This document shows positions 8,371 to 17,749 of a DNA stretch of 64,000 nucleotides, one piece after another; within the stretch, counting starts at the first letter, position 1, and each line of letters opens with the position of its first letter. The translations under genes and the position numbers were made by a program. The stretch spans positions 1,116,001-1,180,000 of the forward strand of contig JADJPU010000001.1 in NCBI GenBank assembly GCA_016713115.1. Direction: 5' to 3'. The notes beneath the pieces are model-generated. The model did no database searches. It was not told the origin of the DNA and worked only from the letters and a program-made list of their open reading frames with translations. This DNA is from Cellvibrionales bacterium (GTDB taxonomy: Bacteria > Pseudomonadota > Gammaproteobacteria > Pseudomonadales > UBA7239).

Positions 8371-9351
8371 TCCGAGTGGGATTACAATCACCATTGGGGC
8401 GGAGATGGATACGAATCTCTATTTCATGGAGAGAGCAACCGTTTCTTTTGTCATGAACGCAGCTCTTCCGATGAAGCCTATGAGAATATTGTTATGAGCA
8501 TCACGGAAGGCCCCGTTTATGAAGATTATGACAAGGGCATTAGTATATTTTCTGGTTATGACGCAGATAGCAATCAAAACCCTCTATTGCAATCAATCTC
8601 TACTGACTTGGATAGAAAAATACTAAATATCGAACAGCGCCTAAAAGTTGAAAATTACTTTAATCTAGAAGATGGTATTAAAAATATTCTGGAAAAATAT
8701 AGAGATACTGCTTCCACACCGATTATAAATAATACGTTTTTATACAGAGCGAGAGTGGGATATAAGGAAAAGAAGAGAAGCATAGCATTAGGTTTTGAAA
8801 CGGAATTTCACTATGTGCCTTATAAAAATTCAGAAATATCTTCGCCTCCTCCAAATTTAGCAATGAGCGGCAGAGTTAATAGGGCTGGCGTTTCATTTTT
8901 ATACTGTGCTACTGATAAATATACTGCTGTAGCAGAAGTACGACCGCATCCTGGCGATCGCGTGTCGCTTGCAAAACTATGTATAAAAGAAGATGTGCAA
9001 GTCTATGACTTGTCAGATACTAAACTCCTCTATTTTTTCGAGAGTGATGAAGCACTAGATAACTATAAGCCTCTCAATACCCTAGGAGTGTTAATGAATA
9101 AGACGATACCTCCGGCAGAACGTTCCCACTACTCCATCACACAACTGATTTCGGACTGTATAAGGCAGATTGGATTTGATGGCATCATGTTCAATAGCAC
9201 CGTAGGCGCGGGGAAAAACATTGTTTTATTTGATCGCGCTGTCATTGAGCAAGTACATGATGCCGCTGAAGTCGTGTTAATCGAATCAGTTAAATATGAA
9301 TACAGCCAAGAAATAATTGTCACTGATGAAGAAATTTATATCGATTCATGA
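8344..9351 (+). CDS. RES-domain protein, possible NAD-degrading toxin
   Basis: An open frame of up to 335 residues. The C-terminal ~200 residues fit a RES domain: FLYRARVGY (first conserved Arg), SGRVNRAGVSFLYCATDKYT (conserved Arg and Tyr), then AVAEVRPHPGD (conserved Glu). RES proteins studied elsewhere degrade NAD+. The first ~110 residues are unrecognised and may be a fused N-terminal domain. The TTG at 8344 is the first in-frame start but lies within the IS tip and has no Shine-Dalgarno; ATG 8494 is an alternative. The native 5' end may be lost. There is no obvious antitoxin beside it. It converges on brxA with a 27-bp gap. Confidence 0.65.
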   Translation: MTTLVRFYYSEWDYNHHWGGDGYESLFHGESNRFFCHERSSSDEAYENIVMSITEGPVYEDYDKGISIFSGYDADSNQNPLLQSISTDLDRKILNIEQRLKVENYFNLEDGIKNILEKYRDTASTPIINNTFLYRARVGYKEKKRSIALGFETEFHYVPYKNSEISSPPPNLAMSGRVNRAGVSFLYCATDKYTAVAEVRPHPGDRVSLAKLCIKEDVQVYDLSDTKLLYFFESDEALDNYKPLNTLGVLMNKTIPPAERSHYSITQLISDCIRQIGFDGIMFNSTVGAGKNIVLFDRAVIEQVHDAAEVVLIESVKYEYSQEIIVTDEEIYIDS

Positions 9352-9378
9352 ATGGATATCGCGGCATGCAGAAAGCAT

Positions 9379-10101
9379 TTAATTATTTTCACATAATGCA
9401 ACAAACTGATTGCTCGGCCCCTCTGACCGAAGTGCCAGATTGGGACTATTCGATGCTACATAAGACAAAGAATTAGTCATAATGAATGGAAAGAGCACGG
9501 GTAGTGTTTGCAGGCTTTGAACGGCTAGCGGCTTACCGGCATATCTAATCGCAGCTTCGATTAACCAGGCTGTCAGCTCTTCATCATCGACGATGACAGG
9601 CGCGAGTGGTGTGATTCTCTTTTTTTTGTCGATCCGTTCTATAACGCCCCATTTTTCCTGTGACTGAAGCACGCGCGATACTGCTCGTGATACGCCATTC
9701 CTGTCACCGTAAATTTCAGCTATGCGTCGTTGCACTTCGTTAATCGTGCAGTCGCTATGCAGTCGGAACAAGCGGCCAGTTATTTCTGCTGTCTTGCCAA
9801 AAAAAGGGTATGTTGAAATAGCTGCACCCCATGTCAGGGGAAGAACAGCTGGCTCACCCTGTTGATTGAAAAGCCGTATGCCTCGCTGCAGAAAGTCCGC
9901 TGTATCTGGAAATGGGTTTAACCAAAACCGTTTGAGAATATCGACGGACTTTCTGCGTGACTCTGTTCCTGTCAGTGAGTTAGCTACAGTGTCTTTGAGA
10001 TCCTCTAATGTGATGCGGCCAGCGGCCACATGCAATGCACCGCGACACCAGTCCAACTCGACATATCGGTCAAAGCCAATTCTGGGTAAAGGCTCGGTCA
10101 T
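9379..10101 (-). CDS. brxA: BREX protein BrxA (DUF1819-type)
   Basis: A 240-aa protein at the end of a BREX operon, in the place normally held by BrxA in type 3 systems. BrxA is a small, mainly helical protein needed for BREX defence; structural work on a homologue shows winged-helix DNA-binding features. Here residues ~20-70 are helical and basic (DLKDTVANSLTGTESRRKSV). A central PLTWGAAISTYPFFG and the segment RRIAEIYGDRNGVSRAVSRV look like a winged-helix region. The start overlaps the pglZ stop by ATGA at 10098-10101. Assignment rests on position and general resemblance, not on a decisive motif. Confidence 0.72.
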   Translation of the reverse strand: MTEPLPRIGFDRYVELDWCRGALHVAAGRITLEDLKDTVANSLTGTESRRKSVDILKRFWLNPFPDTADFLQRGIRLFNQQGEPAVLPLTWGAAISTYPFFGKTAEITGRLFRLHSDCTINEVQRRIAEIYGDRNGVSRAVSRVLQSQEKWGVIERIDKKKRITPLAPVIVDDEELTAWLIEAAIRYAGKPLAVQSLQTLPVLFPFIMTNSLSYVASNSPNLALRSEGPSNQFVALCENN

Positions 10102-12098
10102 ACAGCATCCGACAACGGGAAGATTTTGATAAACGGAACGATTAACTCTTCCACTGAAATACCGCCATGAACAACCACGTGTTCGCCAGCTGGAACAAAT
10201 GCAGTGCGTTCAGCAGAAAAAACTGGCTGGTAGTTTGCCGGAAGACCGGCAATATTCAGCTTGTATGTATTGTAAGAGGATTCTGTACTGTCTCCAATCA
10301 ATGCATCACTGCGATAAATTCTTACGCGCTCTCCTTTTTGTTCTGGAGCGTCTTTACTAGGACGGCCTTGTCCAATCGCTTCAACATTGCCGTGATCAGC
10401 AGTCAGGTAAATATGGTATCCGTTACTGAGAAGATTACCGAATAGCCGATCAACAAATCCAGATTCACACCAACTCTCAATCTGGTTAGCAATGCCGCGT
10501 TTACCGAGTACAGCTCCATGTACAATTTCGTCCACCGTATCCACCACAATTCCAGCAGCTTTGATGGATGGGTTTGCCAATTCTGCTTCTAAGTCGTCGA
10601 GTTGATCTAAGCGCTTGATGCCTTTGCGGTAGAAGATTTCATTTGCGTTGAGACCATTGTCTTTCCAGAAACGATTCCACTGCGCGGGTTCTTGTGCTGT
10701 GGTTTCAATGGTGTCTGCGAACTCATAGGGTTTTAGTCCAGAGAACAAAGCTTGCCGTGAAACTGAAGTCAGAGTCGGCAGCCATGCGAAACATGTGCTT
10801 TCTTCGAATCCAACATTGGGTGAATGCTTAGCGATGCGTTCGCGAATCTGAACCCACTGGTCTACAGCCAGTCCGTCAAATACCAACAGCGCCACTTTGG
10901 TTTCGCCAGCATGTCGGCGTAATGAGAGAAATCTAGGAACATGGTGAACCATCACTGGACCATTGGTTACTGGCAGTGATGACATAGTTGCATAACGCTT
11001 CTCAACCCATGTATGCATGCGCCCATCAGTCAGCTCCTGAAGCTGGCTCACATTGCTACCAATTTCATTAGCGTGTGCAGAATTCAGGCTGTGGTACCTG
11101 GCCAAAATCTCGCCAAAACTTTTGGCCAGTTGGCTCCAGTCCCGATAAGAGGAATCGATTGTTGGCAGATGATCGAGCAGACGATTTACACCGTTCAACA
11201 CTAAGTGCCTAAGTGCAGCAGGATCTTGAATAACACCGACTTTGGCCCACTCAGGAATGCCAGTCAGTACACCCTCAATAGCCAGAGGATGCAGCATGCC
11301 ATCCAGAAACATGGAATCCACCAGAGTACGGACATCAGGGTGATCAAACGGCACGCGGATTTTTGCAATATAGTCCATAGGTGCTGGTTCACTCACGCGT
11401 GAACCCGTGACACCAAGATCATCCAAGTAGCGATACCAGGCATCCTGCACAATGCGCAACATGGTGCTTTTGGAGGAAAAAAGTTCAGCGACAGGAAGAC
11501 TTTTGAACACATCCTGTTCGCGCAGAATCTTTGCAACATGATTGGCCAGAACGACTGGCATATCATCATTTCGATAGTGAAGGCGTAATAACTCCCGCCA
11601 AAGATCTTCTGAACGCGAAATAATGTGTGGGCCAATGCGGTAAATATGGGTGAGTACAAACTCTTTGGTTGGTGTTTCGCCCAGTAACTGTGTTGCATGT
11701 CTTTCTTGCGCTTCAAACAACGCTTCAAAATGGTCAGCGCCAATTTGGCGAACCACGCCAACATTCAATTTAGGGAACAAATTAGCAAGACTCAGTGAAA
11801 CGGTACGTGCCTGGCGCAGGTAATCCCACGGTAATTCACTCGTTTCCGCAGAGCGTAAATGCAGTATCAGGGCTCTGGCAGGGCCTTGTTCGTTGCAGTC
11901 CCATGCTTCGCGATAACGCGCTTCATACTCAGCTCTGAAAGCCACTGAATCTTCAAAAGGCAATACTTCGAATCCACGTTCACGCAGCAAAAATAATATC
12001 TGTTCATCAAGTAAAACACCGTCAGGATCAGCAACTATCCATAGCCGGGAAAGGTCAGAAGGGAACTCACTCAGAATGCGATCAATCCATAGGCTCAT
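10098..12098 (-). CDS. pglZ: BREX alkaline-phosphatase-fold protein PglZ
   Basis: A 666-aa core BREX protein with a PglZ (alkaline phosphatase superfamily) domain in the C-terminal half. The metal-binding start is ALLVFDGLAVDQW and the late metal site is YLTADHGNVEAIGQG. The first ~330 residues are a helical N-terminal region. The start at 12098 is chosen because AGGAG precedes MSLWIDR and because its ATGA overlaps the brxHII stop; a longer upstream frame is possible but has no such signals. All BREX types carry pglZ. It is translationally coupled both to the helicase and to brxA, so dosage of the set is linked. Confidence 0.92.
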   Translation of the reverse strand: MSLWIDRILSEFPSDLSRLWIVADPDGVLLDEQILFLLRERGFEVLPFEDSVAFRAEYEARYREAWDCNEQGPARALILHLRSAETSELPWDYLRQARTVSLSLANLFPKLNVGVVRQIGADHFEALFEAQERHATQLLGETPTKEFVLTHIYRIGPHIISRSEDLWRELLRLHYRNDDMPVVLANHVAKILREQDVFKSLPVAELFSSKSTMLRIVQDAWYRYLDDLGVTGSRVSEPAPMDYIAKIRVPFDHPDVRTLVDSMFLDGMLHPLAIEGVLTGIPEWAKVGVIQDPAALRHLVLNGVNRLLDHLPTIDSSYRDWSQLAKSFGEILARYHSLNSAHANEIGSNVSQLQELTDGRMHTWVEKRYATMSSLPVTNGPVMVHHVPRFLSLRRHAGETKVALLVFDGLAVDQWVQIRERIAKHSPNVGFEESTCFAWLPTLTSVSRQALFSGLKPYEFADTIETTAQEPAQWNRFWKDNGLNANEIFYRKGIKRLDQLDDLEAELANPSIKAAGIVVDTVDEIVHGAVLGKRGIANQIESWCESGFVDRLFGNLLSNGYHIYLTADHGNVEAIGQGRPSKDAPEQKGERVRIYRSDALIGDSTESSYNTYKLNIAGLPANYQPVFSAERTAFVPAGEHVVVHGGISVEELIVPFIKIFPLSDAV

Positions 12099-14965
12099 AC
12101 AGTGTCTCCTGAACCACCTACGCGCAGCATCATCACAGCCTTTAGATCGGGCGTGCACGCAGCTGCCTCATCCAGTGCCGCTAAACGAGCTTGGTATTCA
12201 TGTTCGAGTCGCTTGCGGCGATGTTCGCGAACAGCAGGCAAACCTATACGGCCAATCGTTTGATACCGCGCATGATAGGCATACTCCGCGCGTTCACGTT
12301 CGCCTTTCAAGCGAGCATGATGGACATCCAATAGTTCGGTGAATAATCGTTCACCTTGCGTATTAGCGGCAGCAAAAGACATGTCAAAAAAACGCAGCCA
12401 CGATGCTCGATTTACATCAGCAGGAACAGATGCGGTGTTTAGCGCTTCTACTTGCTCGGTCAGCAAAAGATCCCAAATACGTTTTGCCGTAGGAATGAAT
12501 GCTTTACCGTCATCCGCGACAAACAAAGGGAGGAAACGTCGCCGATTAAATCCATCAGCAGTCAGGCTGATTTCCCATAATGACCAAATGCCTTGAATGG
12601 CATCAGGCAGCCCGGATATTTTTACCGTTGGAAGTGGTTGACCGGCAACACAGCGAGGAAGATCACTAATCAGTGCGCGTGCTCTTGGGTCTTCCAGCGT
12701 TATCCATTCCAATTCTGGATTATGTTCTGCTGTTCTGGCGTCGAAACAGACATGCGTAGACTCACTGCCATCCAGCCACTTCACGCGCCAGGCGTGATTC
12801 TCTTTCACGGCTAAACCGCCACGCGACTGCAAGCCACTGGTAATGGCTCGCTCCAGCCAAAATTGCGCGGGATGGTCACGCCATTTGCGAGCTTCATCTG
12901 CCTCTAGTGCATGCTCATCCGATAACAGATCCGTGCTTTGCTTGGCGTCAGCAATTTTTTCTTTGATCTGAGTTATTACGTCATCACATTTTTGCTCGAT
13001 GGACTCTGGATGTTGCAAGCCGTGAACAAACAACTCATCAAAGAGTGGCTCTGATTCCACCGAGTCCATCACGTCAGAGGCTTTATCCACACCGAATTCT
13101 TGCGCAATGATTTCCAGCTTGGTCTCAAGCACCTGGCGCACGCGATGTTCTACTGTGCCTTCCAGAACAAAGTTGATGGCACGAACAACATGCAATTGAC
13201 CAATACGGTCTACACGGCCAATGCGCTGTTCAATTCGCATCGGGTTCCATGGCATGTCGAAGTTTATGATGACGTGGCAAAACTGTAGATTTAGGCCTTC
13301 ACCGCCAGCATCGGTTGAAATCAGTACACGAATATCCTGTGCAAAGTTTTTCTGTGTTCTACCTCGTGCATCCAGATCCATACTGCCGTTGAGCAGTGTT
13401 ACAGAAAAGCCTCGGCTTTCGAGAAAGCCCGCTAGCATCGTCTGTGTGGGTACGAATTCAGTGAAGATCAACACCTTGAGGGAAGGGTTGTTCTCTTCTT
13501 GTTGCAGCTTGTAGATGGTGTCTAGCAGTGCTTCTGCTTTGGCATCTGTCCCAGCCGCTTCTGTCTCGCGTGCCAATGTGAGCAGCCATTCAACTTCAGC
13601 TTTTTCTTTTTCAATAGCATCCATCGTTTCCCGGCGTGCTTCTACCGCGAGATCCACTTGCGCTTGTCCATCCAGTTCGGCCCATTCATCCGGCTCAGTC
13701 TGTTCACTATCAAACAGTGAACCCTGTGGCTGAGGTGAATCCAGCGCGATAAGGCGTCTCTCCAATGTTGTTCGAATAGCCGCTGTACTGGATGTCACAA
13801 GTCTCTGCATCAGAATCATCAAGAAGCCAACATGGCGCTGTTTGGCTGCTAGCGCCTGGTTATAGCCGTGCCGTACATAATCGGTCACAGCGGCATACAG
13901 GCTCTGCTGTGATGCATGCCGTGACTGCCATTCAACAGCGTGCAAGCGCGTCATTCTGGGTTTAAACAGTGGTTGGCCATCGGCATCAATCGACAGTCGT
14001 TTTTCTGTGCGAATAACAAAAGGCCGCACACGCTCTTGTGTCACGCTGTGTTCATCGGGGAAAGATTCCCGATCAATCAACTGCATCAAGCGAAGAAACT
14101 GGTCCGTCTTACCCTGGTGTGGTGTTGCAGAAAGCAGGAGTAAATAAGGCGTAGCCTCTGCCAATGCCGCTCCCAATTTGTAGCGTGCAACACGCTCCGT
14201 GCTGCCTCCCATGCGGTGTGATTCGTCGATGATGACCAAATACCATGAAGCCGAGATTAAATCCTCAAAGCGCTCACGGTTGTAGGTGTTCAATTGTTCG
14301 AGGCTCCAGCCTCTACGGTTTTCAATCGGCTTCACTGAATCCAGCGAGCAGATAACCTGATCATGTACGCGCCACAGATTATCTTCATCGCCAGCGCCGC
14401 TGCTTTTCCACTGGCGAAAAGCAGCCAGTTCAGAGCCTTCAATAAACTGAAAGGCTTCACCAAAATGCAATCGCATTTCTGCTTGCCATTGCCTAACCAA
14501 ACCTTTTGGCGCGACCACTAAAATGCGCTTGGCCATGCCGCGCAATTTCAATTCACGCAGAATCAAACCGGCTTCAATGGTTTTACCCAATCCCACTTCA
14601 TCCGCTAATAAATAGCGAATGCGATCCCGGCTCATGGCACGGTTCAATGCATAAAGCTGGTGTGGCAACGGCACTACGCTGGACTGGATAGGGGCCAGCA
14701 GTAAATTATCTTCCAATGCATCCAGCAACTTCGCGGCAGCAGCTGTATGCAAGATTTGGGCTGTTGATAACTGGATACTATCTAGCGGCTCCAAATCATC
14801 TTGTACTGCACGTACAACGGCATCTTTTGCAGGCAACCAAACGCGATAGCTGGTTGCGCCCCACATTTGCTGGCGCTCCACCACTCGGCAGGGTGAGGAG
14901 TGTCGTGTGTGCCAGCACCAGTCACCAACGCTAAAGCTGGGTGCTAATTGACTGACTACCTGCAT
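12095..14965 (-). CDS. brxHII: BREX helicase BrxHII (SNF2/RapA-like DEAH ATPase)
   Basis: A 956-aa superfamily 2 helicase or translocase. Motif I is DEVGLGKTIEAGL (~residue 145), motif II is VIIDESHRMGG, motif III LLLSATPHQG, motif V ISTDAGGEGLNLQF and motif VI RIEQRIGRVDRIGQ. The N-terminal ~70 residues resemble the nucleic-acid-binding region of RapA-like proteins, and a ~350-residue C-terminal extension is helical. BrxHII is the helicase characteristic of type 3 BREX. Its ATG immediately precedes in transcription order the end of pglXI (stop at 14966), with no gap, and its stop overlaps pglZ. It appears intact. Confidence 0.9.
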   Translation of the reverse strand: MQVVSQLAPSFSVGDWCWHTRHSSPCRVVERQQMWGATSYRVWLPAKDAVVRAVQDDLEPLDSIQLSTAQILHTAAAAKLLDALEDNLLLAPIQSSVVPLPHQLYALNRAMSRDRIRYLLADEVGLGKTIEAGLILRELKLRGMAKRILVVAPKGLVRQWQAEMRLHFGEAFQFIEGSELAAFRQWKSSGAGDEDNLWRVHDQVICSLDSVKPIENRRGWSLEQLNTYNRERFEDLISASWYLVIIDESHRMGGSTERVARYKLGAALAEATPYLLLLSATPHQGKTDQFLRLMQLIDRESFPDEHSVTQERVRPFVIRTEKRLSIDADGQPLFKPRMTRLHAVEWQSRHASQQSLYAAVTDYVRHGYNQALAAKQRHVGFLMILMQRLVTSSTAAIRTTLERRLIALDSPQPQGSLFDSEQTEPDEWAELDGQAQVDLAVEARRETMDAIEKEKAEVEWLLTLARETEAAGTDAKAEALLDTIYKLQQEENNPSLKVLIFTEFVPTQTMLAGFLESRGFSVTLLNGSMDLDARGRTQKNFAQDIRVLISTDAGGEGLNLQFCHVIINFDMPWNPMRIEQRIGRVDRIGQLHVVRAINFVLEGTVEHRVRQVLETKLEIIAQEFGVDKASDVMDSVESEPLFDELFVHGLQHPESIEQKCDDVITQIKEKIADAKQSTDLLSDEHALEADEARKWRDHPAQFWLERAITSGLQSRGGLAVKENHAWRVKWLDGSESTHVCFDARTAEHNPELEWITLEDPRARALISDLPRCVAGQPLPTVKISGLPDAIQGIWSLWEISLTADGFNRRRFLPLFVADDGKAFIPTAKRIWDLLLTEQVEALNTASVPADVNRASWLRFFDMSFAAANTQGERLFTELLDVHHARLKGERERAEYAYHARYQTIGRIGLPAVREHRRKRLEHEYQARLAALDEAAACTPDLKAVMMLRVGGSGDTV

Positions 14966-17749
14966 TTAGATTCCTGTCTCCGAGCGCGTCAACGCTTGGT
15001 CATACCAAAGCAACAATTTTTCATCTTCTTGCAAAGCTTCTTCTGGAATCTTAGCTGCAATGTCGATGATGGTTTTGTAATCCTTGTTTCCCCATGCAGT
15101 TTTGAAACCGGCACGTAGCACTTCAAGACGAAAATCTTTCATGCGCTTGCCAGTATGGGTGCGGTAGCCTTCAAACTCTTTCAGCAAAGCTTTCTCGCGC
15201 TTCTTCTCCAAGTCTTGTGCTTTGTTTGGATCTGGCACATACCAACGGTCTTTGGCTTTGCTCATTAACCGAGGATCGTTTTTCTCCAAGCCACGCAGGT
15301 CTTTGAAGTTGGTGGATAGCAGGCTGTGAATTTGACTAGGAACATCTTCCTTGCCGTCGTACTGGATAAAGTTATCTTCGAGCAGTTGTGATAGCTCAGG
15401 AATAATTTCTCCTTTCTTCTTGGCCGCGCCGACCACTGGAATGTATTCAGGATGAATTTCTGAATAGGTAGAAGGCTTTTTCTTCAAGAAATTAGTCAGC
15501 CAATCAATGGCGCTTCGTTCGTCAGAGACAAAAAGCTCCATCTCTCTAATTTGAGGAATTTGCTGGCGCTTTTTGTCGTACTCAACAACTTGGTCAGATA
15601 AAAATACCATGCCATCACGCTCTGCATAGCGTAGCGGTAATTCAGAAAGAAACTCTGGAGTATTGATAGGAACCATTGCTCCGTGACGAATGAACCACGA
15701 TGCCATACGGTCGTAGATACGACGTGGATCACGTTCGACTACATGCATCAACTCCTGGAAATCTCCGCCAGAAGTTTTTACAATCGGTAACTGTTTTAGA
15801 TGCGTTTGTACGAAGTCCCAAGCAGAATCAGCCGTAGCGCCATTTTGATTAAAACGATCCTCTAAGCCGCCATTAGGTTTGTAAACGGAAATAACCAAGT
15901 CCTGCTTTACCGCATTCGGCGACATGACTTGCTGAAAACTTAAATGAACTTTGTCCAGCGTCGATACTTCGGCGACAACGAAACCGGCCTGCTGGAGTGC
16001 AACTTGGATTGCATTCCAAACAGCGGCACGACTATTAGAAAAAACAACTGTCATCCATCGGCCAGGTTTTAGAACTCGATAGTATTCATTGAAGCAGCGC
16101 TGCATGAGCTGCTGGTATTCAGGAACTCCTTTTTTCTTAACGCGATCAACGATAGCCTCAGGCCCAGAATCACTAATAACGCCATACCATGACTCGACCA
16201 AAAAATTTAAGTCAGAGTAGTAAATATTCTCACCAAATGGAGGATCTGTGAATATGTAGTCAATGCTGTTTTCTAATACACCATTCAGGCAGGCGGCGTT
16301 TCCGGATGTAATTACTACGCTGTCTCCATTCCCGTGTAGTTTTCCCCAGGCGCTTTTCTCCATCCTCTTGATTCGATTAATGCTTCCTCTAAGTAGGTCA
16401 AACACATTTGCTTCTGCAACTAAAGAAGACACGTAGAAAACCCCAGTAAGTGGCGAATTTCCAAATGACGATGCAGGCCTATACCGATTCATCAAAGAGG
16501 CATTAACAAACTGATGTTGAGCAATAATTTTTAGCGCTTTCCTGATAGGCGCATCCTTAACTTCATTAACCTTTTCAAAGAATCTAGATAAAACCTGCAT
16601 TGTTCTTGGAAGAAACAGATCGTGAACATGTATTACATTTGTTGTTTTCATGCGGCCAACGCGCATCATTTGCATATCTGGAAATTCAATATTTGGTGCA
16701 TTTTTTGGAAATGAAATATTGGCGATTTTTCTTAGGTTCTCTATATCTGAAGCATCTACATTCTTTGTGTATTTCTTTGACCCGCAAGTCAGCTTTATAA
16801 GAACAGGCTTTCTTCTTGGTTGTCTTTTCGGTTTGTTGGATGCGCTGTCAATAATCGTATCAAAGGCTAATTCTAGGTTGTTCTTGCCAAGAACTGATCC
16901 GCAATGCGGACAATGGAATGAATCCTTAACTCTTTTCGATTCGTCATCGAGTGCGTGATCGTGAAAAACAATCTCCCCAGCGCAATCGGGACATGTGAAA
17001 ATTTCTGACCAAACAGTAAAGTCGATGTCGCCTACCTTGCCGTCAATATTTGTTGAGTACATCCAGCCGAGTTCTGATCTAAGGTCTTGAAGGATTTTAT
17101 CTGCCACAGCGAGAAAGCTATGAATTTCAAATGGCAAGTTATAATTTGCGGCTATGAATGTGGCTGCAGGGGATAGGTCGTTGAGAATCACTCGGCGCGC
17201 GCCCCACTTGGGTGCTGTCTTTCCTTGCATCTTCCATTCGGATTCAAGCTCGTGCCTGTATGCAGCAGGGGCTCCTCCGCACCATTGAGCTGCAACGCCG
17301 GTCATTCCTGAGCCACAGAAGCCATCTAACACAATGTCACCTGGCTCGGTGTAATGCAAAATGGACGGGACAATCGCAAGATGCGGTACCTTGGTGTGAT
17401 ATGAGTGGGCCTTGTATATTGGGTCGCTTTTGCCGATAGACACATCAATAGTCTGTGGCTCGCGGCTGTACTTCACACTGGGGTCATAAGGCTTGCCGTA
17501 GTGGTGAACGAAATCTTCAAGGAAGGGGTTAGGGCATGCCGTGTAATACGGTGGATCAGACATTGCCAAAATGGCTTCGTCCGTACCAATGGGAAATCCT
17601 TCGATTTTTCGAAACTCTGGGTCTTTGAGTTTTTCAGCCAACAGATTCAAAAAGTGTTCGCGACGTGCATTTTCGCTAGGGAAGGTTTGGCCTAGGCATT
17701 CAACGGGGCCAGATGGCTTATTTTCTTCAGAAAAAAGCGATTGCGTCAT
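14966..17749 (-). CDS. pglXI: BREX DNA methyltransferase PglXI (DUF1156-like)
   Basis: A 927-aa amino-methyltransferase. Early AMSDPPYYTACPNPF (~residue 70) and later DYIFTDPPFGENIYYSDLNF (~residue 495) are DPPY/F-type catalytic motifs. VLDGFCGSGMTGVAAQ (~residue 138) is the S-adenosylmethionine loop. Between them lies a Cys4 zinc-ribbon-like region (FTCPDCAGE and FHCPHCGSV). In BREX the methyltransferase marks host DNA so that unmodified phage DNA is recognised. Type 3 systems carry PglXI rather than PglX, and this architecture fits. It overlaps the stop of the AlbA-type gene by one base. No truncation is seen. Confidence 0.88.
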   Translation of the reverse strand: MTQSLFSEENKPSGPVECLGQTFPSENARREHFLNLLAEKLKDPEFRKIEGFPIGTDEAILAMSDPPYYTACPNPFLEDFVHHYGKPYDPSVKYSREPQTIDVSIGKSDPIYKAHSYHTKVPHLAIVPSILHYTEPGDIVLDGFCGSGMTGVAAQWCGGAPAAYRHELESEWKMQGKTAPKWGARRVILNDLSPAATFIAANYNLPFEIHSFLAVADKILQDLRSELGWMYSTNIDGKVGDIDFTVWSEIFTCPDCAGEIVFHDHALDDESKRVKDSFHCPHCGSVLGKNNLELAFDTIIDSASNKPKRQPRRKPVLIKLTCGSKKYTKNVDASDIENLRKIANISFPKNAPNIEFPDMQMMRVGRMKTTNVIHVHDLFLPRTMQVLSRFFEKVNEVKDAPIRKALKIIAQHQFVNASLMNRYRPASSFGNSPLTGVFYVSSLVAEANVFDLLRGSINRIKRMEKSAWGKLHGNGDSVVITSGNAACLNGVLENSIDYIFTDPPFGENIYYSDLNFLVESWYGVISDSGPEAIVDRVKKKGVPEYQQLMQRCFNEYYRVLKPGRWMTVVFSNSRAAVWNAIQVALQQAGFVVAEVSTLDKVHLSFQQVMSPNAVKQDLVISVYKPNGGLEDRFNQNGATADSAWDFVQTHLKQLPIVKTSGGDFQELMHVVERDPRRIYDRMASWFIRHGAMVPINTPEFLSELPLRYAERDGMVFLSDQVVEYDKKRQQIPQIREMELFVSDERSAIDWLTNFLKKKPSTYSEIHPEYIPVVGAAKKKGEIIPELSQLLEDNFIQYDGKEDVPSQIHSLLSTNFKDLRGLEKNDPRLMSKAKDRWYVPDPNKAQDLEKKREKALLKEFEGYRTHTGKRMKDFRLEVLRAGFKTAWGNKDYKTIIDIAAKIPEEALQEDEKLLLWYDQALTRSETGI

